DNA of 64,000 nucleotides from Protonemura montana (GCA_947568835.1 OX387602.1:29037633-29101632), one strand, 5' to 3'; numbered from the stretch's first letter, positions 24,066 to 36,705 are shown. Numbers and translations are program-made. Notes: generated by a model from the sequence alone, not told the origin.

Positions 24066-26150
24066 AAAAATTACCAATTATTTTTCAAAGTTAATAAGAA
24101 TTTGCATAAACCGCAAGAATTTAAATCCCGTGTACCGATAAAGAAAACAATTCTCGTCAATTGCAAGTATCCCTTGGACTGGCTATCGAGCAAAGCAAAC
24201 ACGGGACTCTTCTCTTCTCCTGACACTGCATCGTTCAAACTCTCTCGTTCAGTGTCAATAGCAAGGCTCGGTAATTGATCGACAAACCTAATCGTTCAAT
24301 CAGCCCAATTGAATAACAACCTTTCACAGCGGTATAGCGACCTCTGCCGCCACGGCGAACGCGATGGACGACTGCGGACAGAGTTCAAGCAAACATTAGT
24401 GCAATGTGCCAGCTAGACTCGGCGACCGCGAGTTATAAATGGACGAGTTACGACCGCGAGTCCGCCGAGACGAGGGCCAAGAGTGGGGGGGACACCGTAC
24501 CTAAAACATGGAGCGCATACCTTTTTAGCCGCTGCCCGCGTGAAAGGGATGAAAATGGGAGACCATTTGGCGAGAAATTCGAGCTGTGTGTGTGTGTGTG
24601 TCTAGATTTCTTTTTTACAATGGCACGCGGAATTGTACCCGACGTATAACAATCGAGACATTACAATGGGAACAATCAGCGGCCGGAATTCGCAGTAAAT
24701 CGCGGCGAGCACAATAATCGAGCGTGCGGCATTCGGGGTCTTTTTGCAATTCGGTGCTCCACAGTGGCGGTAGATTGCTCTGCAAGCGGCCGACTTTATT
24801 TGTTTTTTTCGCGCGCGCGCTAGAAAAATTACCAATCGTTTTTGTCTGATGGGGTGGCGCTCTCTTGCCGGTGGTCGCGTGAAATGAATGAAGATTAAAC
24901 GGGGCCGCACCGGAGTAGATCTGTGCAATCCACTAAGCCGTGCATTGTCGACTTGATTGAAGTATCAAGTTGGCCGCGTCGCGGGGGTGGCACGGAGGCA
25001 TTGTGTAGTCGATTGTACCGACTGATGGAGCCCGATGGCAGCTCGTCTGGGGGCGTTTTTGGCTTGCAAAATAGATGCTCGAGCCGACGAGGATTGGCGC
25101 TCGTGATGCTCGAGTGTTTGTGTGCATGCGGATAAAACGTAGAGTCGCCGTCGAAAAGAAATGAAGAAGACGAAAGAAAAGCCTATCACCGAACAAGATG
25201 TTTATTCCATTGCGGAGCTATCCAGGAGCGAGAGAGAAGGAAGCACAGGGTCGCGGCGACGGGGGCGAAAGAGCAACGGAGAGGAGCGCGTCAAGAGGAA
25301 CGCAGAAGGCGGATTCATTTGCGGCGTCGAGCGGATCTTGCAATAAATTCGCGAGGAGGAGACTCTTTTCTCCGACGTCGTCGTGGCGTTGTTCGATCGC
25401 GCGACGTCGTCCTTTGTTTATACCGACGGCACGGTCCAAGAGAAGCCCCCCCCCCCCTACTCACGGCCTGAAGGAGTCTATCGAAGGGTCACGCGTCTTT
25501 GAGTTGTCAAAGAAGTTCGATAAGAATTGTTTTGCGTGCCGCACAATTCGACGTTGATGACTTTCTACGCAACCGACTCGATTGCGCATGACTAAATTAA
25601 TCACCGGTTCAGCCAGAAGTCACTTTAAGATCTGATCTCACAAGAGTTGGTCCAAAATCCCCTGTAATCAGAAAAGCTGAACGCGTATGCCACGGCTACC
25701 GAAATGCAATAGCATATGCTGGATTTTTGTTTACACCAATTGACGGTGCCCGTCGTGCCAAAGTCAATATCGACGCCTCTCCCTTGGCGTCGTGTGCCAA
25801 GTTGCGTGGCTTATTATCGTACGGCGGCCACCAATCCTCTTGGAATCAGAAGGGACGCCCGGAACCTGCAAGATAATTGATGAACTACCAAGGTAAATCC
25901 TCCAGCGAACTCAGTTGAAGAAACAAATGCACCGCGAGGACGGCGAGCTGAGAGCGCTCGGTTCGACGCCCGGCGGTCCCACGTCCGACGCGCACTTCCG
26001 GCCACTTTCCCTAGCACCGTGTGAACTCGCGATCCCGCCGTAACCACGGCAACGCAGCTTCAAACAATGCGAGCCGCTGATTTGTCATGGGGTCTGTCGG
26101 CACTAATCTATTTGTGAAGGAGGATGAAGTCGCGCTTAGAACATAGGTAG

Positions 26151-26215
26151 CCGTGACTTGCTCGAAGTTAAGCAACGTGACACTGGTTTAGATGTTGGCT
26201 GGGTGACCGTCACGA
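26151..26215 (+). repeat. 5S rRNA-like SINE head fragment
   Basis: CTCGAAGTTAAGCAACGTGA and GGCTGGGTGACCG match the 5S rRNA internal control region in the right order and spacing. No SINE body follows. It may be a decayed SINE or a 5S pseudogene. Confidence 0.6.
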
Positions 26216-26532
26216 AATCACATGGAAGATATACCAAGACAGCGTTTTTTATTTCGAGCAAACAATTAGCCACTTGATCACCTCGTTAAACCATGACAGT
26301 GCGTCGTTAAACAGTGGGCTCTGTGCGATGACGTAAGGGGCCAACGTAGGGATTCGTGCGCCGATGCGGAACCGTCGCTGTGACTCGGTCTCCATGCCAA
26401 CCGGTTCGGCCGACCGGAAACTGCCAGCCGTTGCAGAGGAAACGGATCTTGAGACGCCGACAGGTGTGCACCTGTCACGATGGGCAACCAGTGGCAGGCG
26501 GTTCAAGGCATTCCGATTCTCTGTGAGGTCGT

Positions 26533-27137
26533 TTGGTATTTGATTGATTTGTTGTGATTAACGACGCACTGTTTGGACAACGAACTTTTCGGTCTTAGTT
26601 TAATGAAACTGATCGTTGATGACTGATGATGTGGACGTTAGAGAGCTTAACCGAATTGGAAGGGAGGAGGGGAAACCCGGTGCCGGCACTAAGGCTTCTT
26701 TTTCAAAGTATTATCAAGTGGGTCACCGGCATAACGTCCCTTCCAAAGGACGGTACAACAGGATTCCTCCACAAATCCATGCAGTCGCAAGGTTGAAAAG
26801 CAAGGATTGATTAGGATGAAATCTTATTTAAAATTGCAAACGCTTGCAATGTGCGGGGTATTTTATTATTATCAACACTATAACCGTCTCAAAAATTGAT
26901 ACCCAAACGGGGACTCGACGATAGCTGGAGATCGGGGTTCGAGTCCCCGTTTGGGCATCAATTTTTGAAACAGTTATAGTGTTGATAATAATAAAAAAAA
27001 GCAAGGATTGAAGTTTTCCTAATGTCGATCCCTCCCGAATCTCCTGAACATAACTGGTAATGTTTATGATGGGTACCCTTCCAGTGTCTGATCCAGCGCA
27101 GTGTTGCTTAACTTAAGTGTTTCCAGTACGACAAATG
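26533..27137 (-). mobile_element. 5S rRNA-derived SINE interrupted by a nested SINE
   Basis: Tail at the left (TTAACGACGCACTGTTTGGA region, 26555-26580), body at about 26655-26810 (GGAAACCCGGTGCCGGCAC and GGATTCCTCCACAAATCCAT) and 5S-like head at the right (27060-27137, reverse of AAGTTAAGCAACACTGCGCT). The body is split at 26810/26997 by a fold-back tRNA-SINE. Without the insert the copy lines up with 23692-24065. Confidence 0.75.
26811..26996. mobile_element. Fold-back tRNA-derived SINE nested in a 5S-SINE, with target-site duplication
   Basis: The left arm is minus orientation and includes the whole SINE tail and the T-arm sequence. The right arm is plus orientation, with GGGGTTCGAGTCCCCG (B box), then the tail ending in AATAATAATAAA and an A run. 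The arms are inverted repeats over about 75 bp with a short asymmetric centre. The insertion is flanked by AAAAGCAAGGATTGA at 26796-26810 and 26997-27011, a 15-bp target-site duplication. That shows integration by target-primed reverse transcription into the surrounding 5S-SINE. Confidence 0.8.
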
Positions 27138-29911
27138 ATTCGATGGACATTGCCGAGTGGTTGATGACCTGATTCGATGATTTGGCCGACCTTCTGCATA
27201 TTTATGCCGGCGAAAGTGAACTTTAATTTGGATCCCGTTATGTAAGGTAAGAGTCCGCTAGGGCATGTGCAAGGAAGTTGTCAAGTTGATTGTGTACAAG
27301 CGTAAATGCTCAACCCGTCGGTAGAAAATTGCAACAACTCGGTCGACGGTCTACAGTCGGAGGGTCGTTCGAATGTCCGATTTTACACGCGTGGGAAACG
27401 CTCGGCAAACGATTATTTCCCCACGCACTCACTCTCGGATCCATGTCTCTGCTGACAGCTCGTCGCGAGTCACGTGGTACCTGACAGCTCTTCGGCGACC
27501 TTCCACCTGTCTGTCGGTGGCCACCTCTGGTCATGCTCCATCGACGGCTACCTGCAAGAGCTCGAGACGAGGCGTTCATCTGGCGGTTTCGAAGATCGGT
27601 CTATCTATGCTCGGGATGCCGTCAACGTGCGAGCACGCTGGGATCATATCCGGGGCGTTTCTCGTGGATGATAAAATGCACCGATTTTTGTTCTTGGAAT
27701 ATAAGGCCCCAATATCATATTTTAGAACGCAAGTATTTGGAAATGAATCGATAACACAATAGAGGATTCAAGTGTTCCTGATCCGTTACTGCAGCTATAA
27801 CACGGATGTCTTATAAAGACACAGGTGACAGTTAAACGCCTTTACTGCCCTGTGTATCCTCACCCCACTAAGCCATGCTCGCCGGAACGCAGGAGAGTCA
27901 GGGTAACATCAGGTGGTACCTCTCGAAACCACACGATTATCGAAGCGCTGGCTTTATGCACGACAAGAAATATTGTCCAATTCGCTTAATGGCGGCGTCC
28001 TTCGGGGGTCCTATGATAACTCCACTAACTCATCGCCGGGCTCCATATCCATGTGTAGGTTTTGGGGGGCAAGAAAATTGAAGTCCCAATCGCGCATCGC
28101 CGCCATTGACGTAATAAATGTTCATCGAGGTTTCGCGGTGGTCGCCCCACACCCCCAGTTACCAGCACAGAGCTACCAGCGATGCGTTACCATGGTGTTT
28201 CAGCGATGTTAACGTGCGAGGATTCGCCGGCAAGGTTTTGTGCCGAAGCTTGTGCGCGCGAGATTTATGCAATTCGGCGTCGCTTTGCGTGCACATAAAT
28301 TAGAGCGGTCCTGATACCGATTCGGGAGTCTGGAAATACTTCCAGGTCACGTGTAAGGTACCGGCATGTAATTGTGTTTGAAAACGACGTGCAGCGCTGT
28401 CTGTCGTTCGGTTGGATCGGGGGGGGGGGGGGAAATATTGGTTTGAATTATGTTCTATTGGACCTATGTTTTTTTTTCTTAACGAGGTTATTGTTTTCAT
28501 CTTGTTGCTCGTTGTTTTCGTCTTCTTTGCAAGACTCTCGAGATGTGGTTCACGGAAATAATGAGGCGCCTTGCGAGACCTGGGCTTGGTATCGGTACAA
28601 CCAGACGTTGTAAACCTCCGGTAGTAGGTACAGAGCAACACTTGAATGCCAATAAACAACATCTGGGATTTTTTCACATCCTGCTCGGTCATTACTTTCA
28701 AGCTAGAAGCAATTTCGCTCCCGTGATCTAATTCTCATTTCATTATTTTTCCATACTTTGAAAATAAATTTTCGTTCTTTTCAATTATTTTTAAACATGC
28801 CACCGACGAATTCGTTATTCGTGTGGTGTTAATATAAATCAAAGTTTTTTTTTTTTGTAATTTTGACGTTCGCAATCGGAGAAAGGGAGAGAGAAACGTG
28901 GAAATCCTTGGGGTTGGAGGTCGAAACTTGTCGTAGGTCTGGAATCGGGGAACGAAATGACGCATTCCAAAACAAGGACATTATCATATCTGACGTCAGA
29001 CGACTCGATGATGGGTGCGAATGTGGGGGCGATTTCCCTCGGGGCTTTTGTTTGTTTTTAATGCACTTTGAAGAAACGATTCAGGAGTTATTAACAACCA
29101 GATTGCCATTAGCCCCTCGCCATTGTGGTGGTCGGTGAAAAAGGGGGAGAGCAGAAAAAATGTAACCAAATTTGGCGTTTATCTTGCCGACTAGGAGGGG
29201 GTTTTTGATGTGTATTGACGAACGGCACCCTCAACGCCGAAGACGCGGCGCACACAATGAGGAGCGTCGCTCTCATGAATATCAGACGTCGACGACGCGG
29301 CTTTCCCGAGCAATAACAATCAATATCAACAAACCCTTTGTGACTATAGCGGCAGCGGCGGCGGCGGCACAAGGGCGCACATGGCTCTCGGGAAGGTTCT
29401 CGCGAAGGGTTGCCTACGCTGTCTTGTGTATATCGAGAAGTAATTATCAGAGTGCACATCTGATTAAATTTGCGTTCGACGCGCGGGGTTCGCCGTTTCA
29501 TCTCGACGATCCGTTTTTTTAGCAGATGGGACCTGCGGGTGTTTGCGCTCGGTGCCAGCAAGTTTGGATATCATCTTCATGCAGATGTCTAAATATATTC
29601 ATCTTCACTGCATGGCTCTGAATCCAGGACTTGTGAAATAATATGGTTGTCAGATAGTGTGTAGTTGTGTGCTTTACACCAATTCAAATGATATGTCCAC
29701 AGAACACAGAACCATAATCTTCAACCGATAGAATAGCATAGCATAGAAAATAATTTCTTTCTTTCAGCCCATGAAGATTTATTTGTGAATTGTTCCGAAC
29801 ACGTCATGTCGGCAATGAGTTCGATGTTGTCGTTACATTTTTACTCGCTGGGAATGGACACTACGACCAGCTCTTGTCTACGTTTCCCTTGGAAATTCTT
29901 GCAAACTTTCT

Positions 29912-29970
29912 GTTAGATCTGCTAAGTTAAGAACCACAACGCCGAGTCGGGCACTGGATAGGTGACCACC
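29912..29970 (+). repeat. 5S rRNA-like SINE head fragment
   Basis: Diverged 5S-type internal promoter: CTAAGTTAAGAACCACAACG, then GCACTGGATAGGTGACCACC. No body follows. Confidence 0.55.
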
Positions 29971-32867
29971 ATTTCTGGCCCACTGACAGAATGCACTCGA
30001 GTTTCACCCTCCACGAGTAGATTGTTTTCCCTCGCGAAGGTCCGCAAGCATGTCGCGGTCGTCGGCGGGCAAGCCGGGCGGCCAAACGCCTCCTGCGTTC
30101 CCATGGCTCGACTTGATCGTCATGCTCGACAGGGTCCGGATGGCCAGGGCTGTACAACACGCGCGTCTCACGCAATGGCGTCTTCTCGATCGGATCTTCT
30201 TACTTGCGGTCTAAGAATGCCAACATGAAATTCTTAAGGAAACTCGAGAAAGTTGTGAATTAGCTAGTCATACGGTGACTTTACCTCACCTCGGTACCGA
30301 ATCAGCAAACACACAAGCACACCTTACCATATTATATCATAATGTGATTTACACCTGAACTTGTGATAATTGTACTTTAGGTTTCTTATATATCACTTTT
30401 TATTAGTACAAAAGCTAGACAATTACTAAGCGCTTGTCCAAAGCGCAATAAATACCGTACATACAATACAATACAATACATTTCAGAACATTTGTATAAG
30501 CGATTTTGTGGTGTACAGCAAAACAGCGTGGACATGAGAGCTAACAATCAACTAACAATGCCTTTTCAAAACCCCCTATAGCCGGGATATGCAGCTTTAT
30601 GAATGGACACATCCCATCCCAATTTGTTATTATCTCCTAACTGTCCCACAAAAAAAGTCGCCTTACGTGAAGCGTGTAAACGCAGAGCGCCATCTGCTCG
30701 ATCGCCGCGCGTCGCGGTCGTCCCTATCGCCTCGCTATCGTCATCTCAAACGATGCCACCTCCTCGTCGGCTACCTATCATGGTCTCCACGGACGTTTGA
30801 AACGTCATTGTCACGCAGCGAGCCGGTAACTTTAACCTAACAAATGGCTTCCTTGATATCAAGGGTCGGATTGGCGTTTAAGTGGCAATTAGTCTGCGAC
30901 AGAGAAGCACGCACCTAGAGGGGCCGTCGCACTAGGTCCACAGCTGATGGATCACCGACAGAAATCGGGGAGGAAAAAAAAGCGATTATCAACAGAGATT
31001 CCAATAGCCGATTAACAATGTTTTACAACCATGACATGCATAACTTGACCACGGGCAAGTAAAGCGCTGTTCGCTTGGTATGAACCTAGCCAATAACGAG
31101 TGTCATACCCCAGTTAATTTATATATCCCCCCCCACCCGCCTTGTTGCGTATTCACCCTCGATAAACATCACGATGGTCTAGTGATGTGTTGTTACCCCC
31201 TTCCAGAGGGCCGTACGCTAGCTGTGACCCATCTATAGTCATGGGACACTGGCCCGGCTTTCGGGGCTGGGGTTCGCTGGGCACCGATCGACCGATAGCC
31301 CCGCCATCTGCCACCTGTCTTGATCGCTAGCCGTGCAGTTAGTGGCAGGCACAGGGCCATGACCACTGAACGTTCACGTGTTTTCTGGCCTGACATTGCT
31401 GGTCCGGGTTATTTCGCAAAACCGTTTAGGCCTACGATAAAATTAATGCAAACGTGGTTAGGGTAAAATAGGAAGGACTAATTTGTTTTATTGTAATAAC
31501 TTCTGGTAAGGAGCGCGATAGATGTGAGAAAGAAGAGTTCTCTGTCGCTCGGCGGATGGGAATGGTGTGTGAAGTCGTTTGGAAACGAAATGTCGCTGTC
31601 AAGAGGGACTTATGCATGCATGTTGTCGAACGTAGTATGGCTTCTGTAGGCACTACATAAAAGTGCGCGACTTAACTATGCCAGTGGTAAACGTTTGGAA
31701 ACGAAATGACACAATCGTTGTGTGCCTGCGATTGATTTTTGTGCTTTAGAAAAAGGAATGAGTTACTCGATCGTTCGAGGATATGGAATACCGGTGGGAA
31801 TGAAAGGTTTTACCTGCATTAATAATTGTGCAACAATATTAAAGTTATTTTTGTTGTAATGAGATGACGTACTGAATGCAGAAGGTGTACTTGTTAAATT
31901 AGATTGACTGGGAAGCCACTCAACCTTGGGCATGATTTTGTTTCATCCAGCTGAAATTCAAACCTCGTCAACTAACTCATTTGGAAGTAATTGTCAAAGA
32001 AACCTTTTATTATTTTTGTGTGCATGACCCAACAACTGCATCCCAACAAACCCTGAACCCAACAACTAGCAGCCATTTTTATAATTACCCTAGGGGTTAA
32101 CTGGTTCGGTTCACGATAAATACCAGGAGGTGAATCTTGCCAAAGAAGTTGCAAAACAAGTGAGCATACAGAATTGTCAGCCGTTTGAGTGACAATTGTA
32201 ATTCGAGTCCGTAAAGAGTTGAAAAGCGTAGCATTCTGTTTGGCATACGACATGTTGTGTGGAATGCGTGCGGCTTCTAATGCACTACGCACTTTAAGAG
32301 TCGAGGTGTGAATGTGAGTACTTCCTTTACGCACCCGCACGAATTGTGCGTACGGCGCGGTGGCGCCCGTGCCATGGACAACTTCCTGTGTGATCAGCCG
32401 GATCACTTTATTGTCCATTAGCTTTCGAGGGTCTCAGGGTTTGTCTGAACGGGATGGGATAAGGACGTGCGAAATTTTGTGCTCGATTTTTTTTAGGAGG
32501 ACTTCAATTTTATTTAGTTACGTGTAAGCTGGAGTCGATTTTTTGAAGGGAAGTTGATGGGATGGGACCTACTTGTAGCCGTTTTCTCAGACCTGTACAG
32601 TCTGGATTTGTGAAGTAATTATCACAGTATTTTTTTCGACATAAACATGCTGACTATTTTTTGATCACAAGTTTCCTCACCATCCTCTATGGCTGAATAT
32701 AATTCACCTTAGCAACTCACCATGGCAATCTATACCAAACAATGCTTCGTCAAACTCATCAGATAAACTCGGCCCAGTGTATTCATGTTTGTAGGGCGTA
32801 AAATTTTCTCACCTTTTTTAATTCTGTCTTGATTTTGGGAGAAGGGGGAATGGGTCGTCGTCGCCGT

Positions 32868-32945
32868 GCCAGGATCGATCCCCGGTCATTTCACTGCCTC
32901 CTGGCACCGGAAGTGCACTCGACCGTGGCTCGAAGGGCTGCGTTG
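32868..32945 (-). repeat. Possible tRNA-derived SINE head
   Basis: The minus strand has a B-box match GGGGATCGATCCTGG, preceded at plausible distance by a weak A-box-like region. An intact cloverleaf is not evident. It may be tRNA-derived, or coincidence. Confidence 0.25.
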
Positions 32946-33544
32946 AAGAGGGTTCATTTTATAGTCCACCTTCATCAGAGAGTAATTTCCCTCTGACTTC
33001 AAATATTAAGAGCAGCACTTTGATCTTTTAGTCATGGCCGTCAAACTGGCCACACACACAAATTTCGTGGGAGAGTTCAGTTTTTGGTGTCAAGGACTAA
33101 TCCCTAGCAGGGGATGCGTGGGTCAATGCTGGGAAAGATTGAACAAAGACAAGGGACGCCGTTGGGGGGCTTTCTCGTCCCTCGATGCAATCTACCCATA
33201 CCACACTCCTCGGGAAAAAGAGCGTTTTTAAAGTGTTTGATGTTATTACTGTACTAACAACCGCGAAACTTGGTGGTCGTTCCTACAAATAACAATTACG
33301 CATGTCCTATCTTTGCCTTTAGATCAAATCGCCTGAAATTGAAGGATTTTTTCTACTTTTCGTAAATATTTCTGCAAATCTTTCATTGCAATAGTTAATA
33401 ATGCTTGCCTTAAGTATGTCACACCCTCACAACTTATGCAACTGAAGAGATACATACTGACCACAATCTTAACAGATCCCTTATTATTTTTGTTTTACTT
33501 TTTGTTTTTGTCTTGTTTCTGGTGTGCTAATTGTAAACTAAAAC

Positions 33545-33640
33545 TGAATTTGTGTTTTTTGCAGGTAAGTCACTGAAATGGCATTTGAAAATCGGCACCC
33601 CTGAGTACTCTTGGCGACTTCATCGGGGTGAACACAATAT
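33545..33640 (+). promoter_or_regulatory. Candidate recursive splice (ratchet) site with downstream RS-type exon
   Basis: The pyrimidine tract GTGTTTTTTGCAG abuts GTAAGT at 33564/33565, so a 3' splice site is followed directly by a regenerated 5' splice site. This is the known form of zero-length recursive splice sites in very long introns. A second strong donor, GTAAGT, starts at 33641 and defines a 76-nt segment (33565-33640). In phase 1, the phase left by the exon at 12811-12892, this segment is fully open and starts GKSLKWHLKIG. The other two phases hit stops at once or within four codons. It could instead be an ordinary second coding exon. The CAGGTAAG octamer alone is expected about once per strand in 64 kb by chance, so the tract, phase and downstream donor carry the weight. 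Confidence 0.35.
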
Positions 33641-34639
33641 GTAAGTTCACGGAATGGTCTGGTGAAGTCCAACAAAGCCATCAGTTTTTTTTAGAAAGGA
33701 AATGCAAGCAGCTTGAAAACAAACAACGGCGCCGTTTTTATAGATTCTTACACGCCGACAGAAAAATCGATTTGTTAAGATGTTTATTTAGATTTTAAGT
33801 TGTTTTATTGAGGGAGTGTGTACACTTCAAAACAGACAACCGTCAATTGAAATTGAATAATCTGATCTACTGACAACGGTCAGCCGAATGGTTTTTGCAC
33901 CGTGTTCCCAGCAGCCAGCCCCCGGCCGGTCTACACAAATTCGTTCATAACGTCGACGACTAAATTATGTAGCAGCACTCAGCAGAAGCAATTATAAATT
34001 GCTCCCATTATTCTCTTGATTATTTCCCATAGAAAGTCACGTGGAAAAAGGCGGCGCGCTTGGGTTTATCTGCGATACTAAAAGATAGACTCGCCCTATT
34101 AGATGATAGGCTCTTCTAATAAAGGCGTGCTCTAACCTTAACGCCGACTTTACCGGCTTGTGCTAACAGCCTGGCGCACTGACGACTTGTTAATGAAGAC
34201 ACGCCTCATTAAGTTGCCAATTAATCGGAGCTGGCATTAGCTCGAGGGCCGGGTTAGCATCGTAATTGTGTGATAAACGACCTTTTAAAGGTGATAGCTG
34301 CCCGATATGTGATCTTACTTTTGTGCCGGCGCCCGATCCGATCCCGCCAAGACTTTCAAGCCTGATTGGAAATGTCGCCTGATCGACCAAAAGCTGGCGA
34401 CATGGCGAGCTGTGTCTAGCATAGGTACGGATCGGCGAAGATGCAAGGCGAGACATTTGCTTTTAAATCCCTTTTTATCAATTTCGATATCTTAACTCGA
34501 AAACAAAAAATAGTGGTTTCGTTTTTCACATAATAAATTGCGTCTAGTTTCGTTCTTCACAATTGAAATGTTTTTACTTCCAGTTGTTCTTTTATCTTCT
34601 GCTAATTACCGTGGATCATCGCTTGCTAATTAACAAACG

Positions 34640-35075
34640 TGCATGTCGTGTTGGAAACTCCGGTTCTCGTGAGATCACCGAAGTTAAGCAACACTGCGCT
34701 GAGTTCGGTATTGGATGAGTGACCATCAAATCATCATACATATGACCAGTTCTGTTCGGGAGAGAGGTTGGAGGGATGAGATTTAGTACAGCAACTTCAA
34801 TCGTCTTGCTTACCAACCTCTCGATGGCATGGATTTTTGGAGGAATCCTGCTGTTCGAGTTGTACCGTCCTTCAAAAGGGACATTGAGCTGGTGGTCCCC
34901 TTAGTGTTCTTCGACAGGAGTAGGCTACGTGCCGACACAGGGTTTCCCCTTCTCCCTTCTAGGCTATGTTACGTTTAACATCAACCTCTCATTCACCGAC
35001 GCCATTAGACCAGTGCCGCAGGGCCAGTTGTCAAAACAGTGCGTCGCTAAACACCACAAATCAATCAATCGATCA
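34640..35075 (+). mobile_element. 5S rRNA-derived SINE, full length
   Basis: The head at about 34643-34730 has the best 5S match in the window: CCGGTTCTCGTGAGATCACC, GAAGTTAAGCAACACTGCGC, then GGATGAGTGACCATC. The body carries CTCGATGGCATGGATTTTTG and TTCTTCGACAGGAGTAGGCT. The tail is TTCACCGACGCCATTAGACC, GTGCGTCGCTAAACACCACA and (AATC)n. This is the clearest copy for building a consensus. GATCATCG occurs near both ends (about 34615 and 35079) and may be a short target-site duplication. Confidence 0.8.
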
Positions 35076-35129
35076 TCGAGGTGCTGCAAGGCACAGACTG
35101 ATGGGAAAAGGACGTTGAAGAAAGTAGTC

Positions 35130-35305
35130 GAGCCCAGCAGGGAGAAGGAAAAACACTGTTGCTGAACGTAGCCTACTCATGGTCTTTAATTAATCCCTCT
35201 GATAAGGTAATAAAAAATAAAAATTGTCCATAATGGTCACCCATCCAAAACCAGACTCAGCACTTTGTTGCTTAACTTGGGCGGTCTCTTCAGGGGTCAG
35301 GTTCT
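35130..35305 (-). mobile_element. Inverted partial 5S-SINE forming a fold-back with the copy to its left
   Basis: In minus orientation a body piece (AGGGAGAAGGAAAAACACTG to GTAGCCTACTCATG, 35140-35180) is followed by a 5S-like head (reverse of CCCAAGTTAAGCAACAAAGT, 35228-35305). With the plus copy at 34640-35075 it makes a tail-to-tail inverted pair, with an internal deletion in the minus arm. Confidence 0.6.
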
Positions 35306-36373
35306 TTCACACGGAACCGCTCGGTGCCGTCATGCCAACCTGTAAGCCTGGAATGCGCCCTCCGAATGCGCGTCAGCCGTGCTAAACGCACATTATTTAT
35401 TTGGTGCCAACACGGTAAGAAGGAAGGAAGGTAGCCGTCATTCCGACGTCCCCCCACTTGAGACGGGCCAGCGCTCTTGAGCTCCCGCTGCCGCCGGTTT
35501 AATTAATTCCGATGATGAGCGCGATTCGTTAGCGGTCGAAAACAAACGGGCAACGCGTTTGCCGAAATAATGCCTTTGTTATCGCAATTACAGGAACAAT
35601 GGATCGTTTGCAATTACACTTTGAGTTGGCATGCGTCGATCCAGTCAGCGTATAGGTATACTGTAATCCAGAGAGATTATTCTCCTTCATTATGTAGTGA
35701 CAAAATCTTCGGGTTCATTACCTGCATTTATCTTGCATTCTCATTTCTCGTAATTTAGCAAAGTTATCGATGTGCTACAGGTATGACCACACCACTTGTA
35801 GACGCCAGGCGCCGGCGCCAATTGTTCTGACACCGCGCCTTCTGGGTGTCATACTCCAATATGAACCCTATCAGACAAATTGCGTTTGTTTTAAACGACA
35901 AAACTTTTACCACCTCTCCCGGCCTTCTATAGTGCAATGTCCCCGAAGAGCACGGTCAGTTGGGGCTGGACACAGTTGCTGATGCAATTGACGCCCGCGT
36001 GCAATGCTCGGGCTTTACAAACTCCTGCCGACAGAGTGCAGTGTCGGCCAACTTTGAACACGCGTTGCCTGCTCGCTGATTGGTCGGGGGAGTTTGTCCC
36101 GTTTCTCCGCCGACATGTCTGACAACTCGATGAAACTTTCAATCGGTTAGATCTGCGACGAATCCGCTGACCCGCTAATGTTATTAGGTGCACCGCTGCA
36201 GCGCCGACGGCTTTTGTGGTGAAACATAGCAGCGGCTAGTTGGCGAACTGTAGTAGAAATAATAGTCTCTGTGCTGTGTCTCTAATCCATGGTAAATGCA
36301 TGCATCGTTCACTGCTCACAGCGGTCGCAAAGTAGGTACTCACTGCTAGGTCTGCATGGTTGAAGTTGATTCG

Positions 36374-36705
36374 ATCATTGGGCTTATAGGTTTAGTCAGA
36401 TTACCGGCGCTAGCGCTTATAACTGTCTTCATGAAAAAATATCGACTTATAGACCAAAATGAGCCAGTGTCCGAGTAGCTCAATGGGTTAGAGCAACACC
36501 CGCGATAGGTGGAGATCGGGGTTCGAGTTCCCGTTTGGACATCAATTTTTGAGACGGTTATAGTGTTAATAATAATAAAATATCCCGCGCATTGCAAGCG
36601 TTTGCAATTTAAATAAGATTTTATCTAGAGACTAAAATTATAGTTGCTAAGAAATGAAATCTATTTAATTTCGTTATTTCTCCAGATTACTCGCATTTGA
36701 GACCA
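36374..36705 (+). repeat. Interspersed repeat, family R (copy split by a SINE)
   Basis: Left part 36374-36460 and right part 36626-36705 line up with the uninterrupted copy at 16737-16845. The gap is filled by the tRNA-SINE at 36461-36627. Confidence 0.4.
36461..36627 (+). mobile_element. tRNA-derived SINE, full length
   Basis: The head at 36468-36541 folds as a tRNA. It has a 7-bp acceptor (TGTCCGA / TTGGACA), a D arm (GCTC-loop-GAGC), an anticodon arm (CACC-loop-GGTG, loop CGCGATA lacking U33) and a T arm (CGGGG-TTCGAGT-TCCCG). A box and B box are intact. The odd anticodon loop and the attached tail (TCAATTTTTGAGACGGTTAT, AATAATAATAAA, then TTGCAAGCGTTTGCAATTTA) mark it as a SINE, not a tRNA gene. 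Imperfect target-site duplications TATAGACCAAAAT (36448-36460) and TAGAGACTAAAAT (36626-36638) flank it. The same family forms the fold-back at 26811-26996. Confidence 0.8.

Larger units (their letters stand above)
12893..33564 (+). other. Probable first segment of a very long intron (or intergenic), repeat-bearing
   Basis: If the donor at 12893 is spliced first to the ratchet-type acceptor ending at 33564, this is a 20.7-kb intron segment. Outside the separately listed repeats I found no supported gene. GC-rich islands without recognisable coding content lie at about 15110-15180, 16190-16270, 20580-20830, 24340-24560, 25200-25440 and 25900-26050. An (ATACA)n stretch is at about 30459-30480 and a (GT)n microsatellite at 24586-24600. 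Confidence 0.3.
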
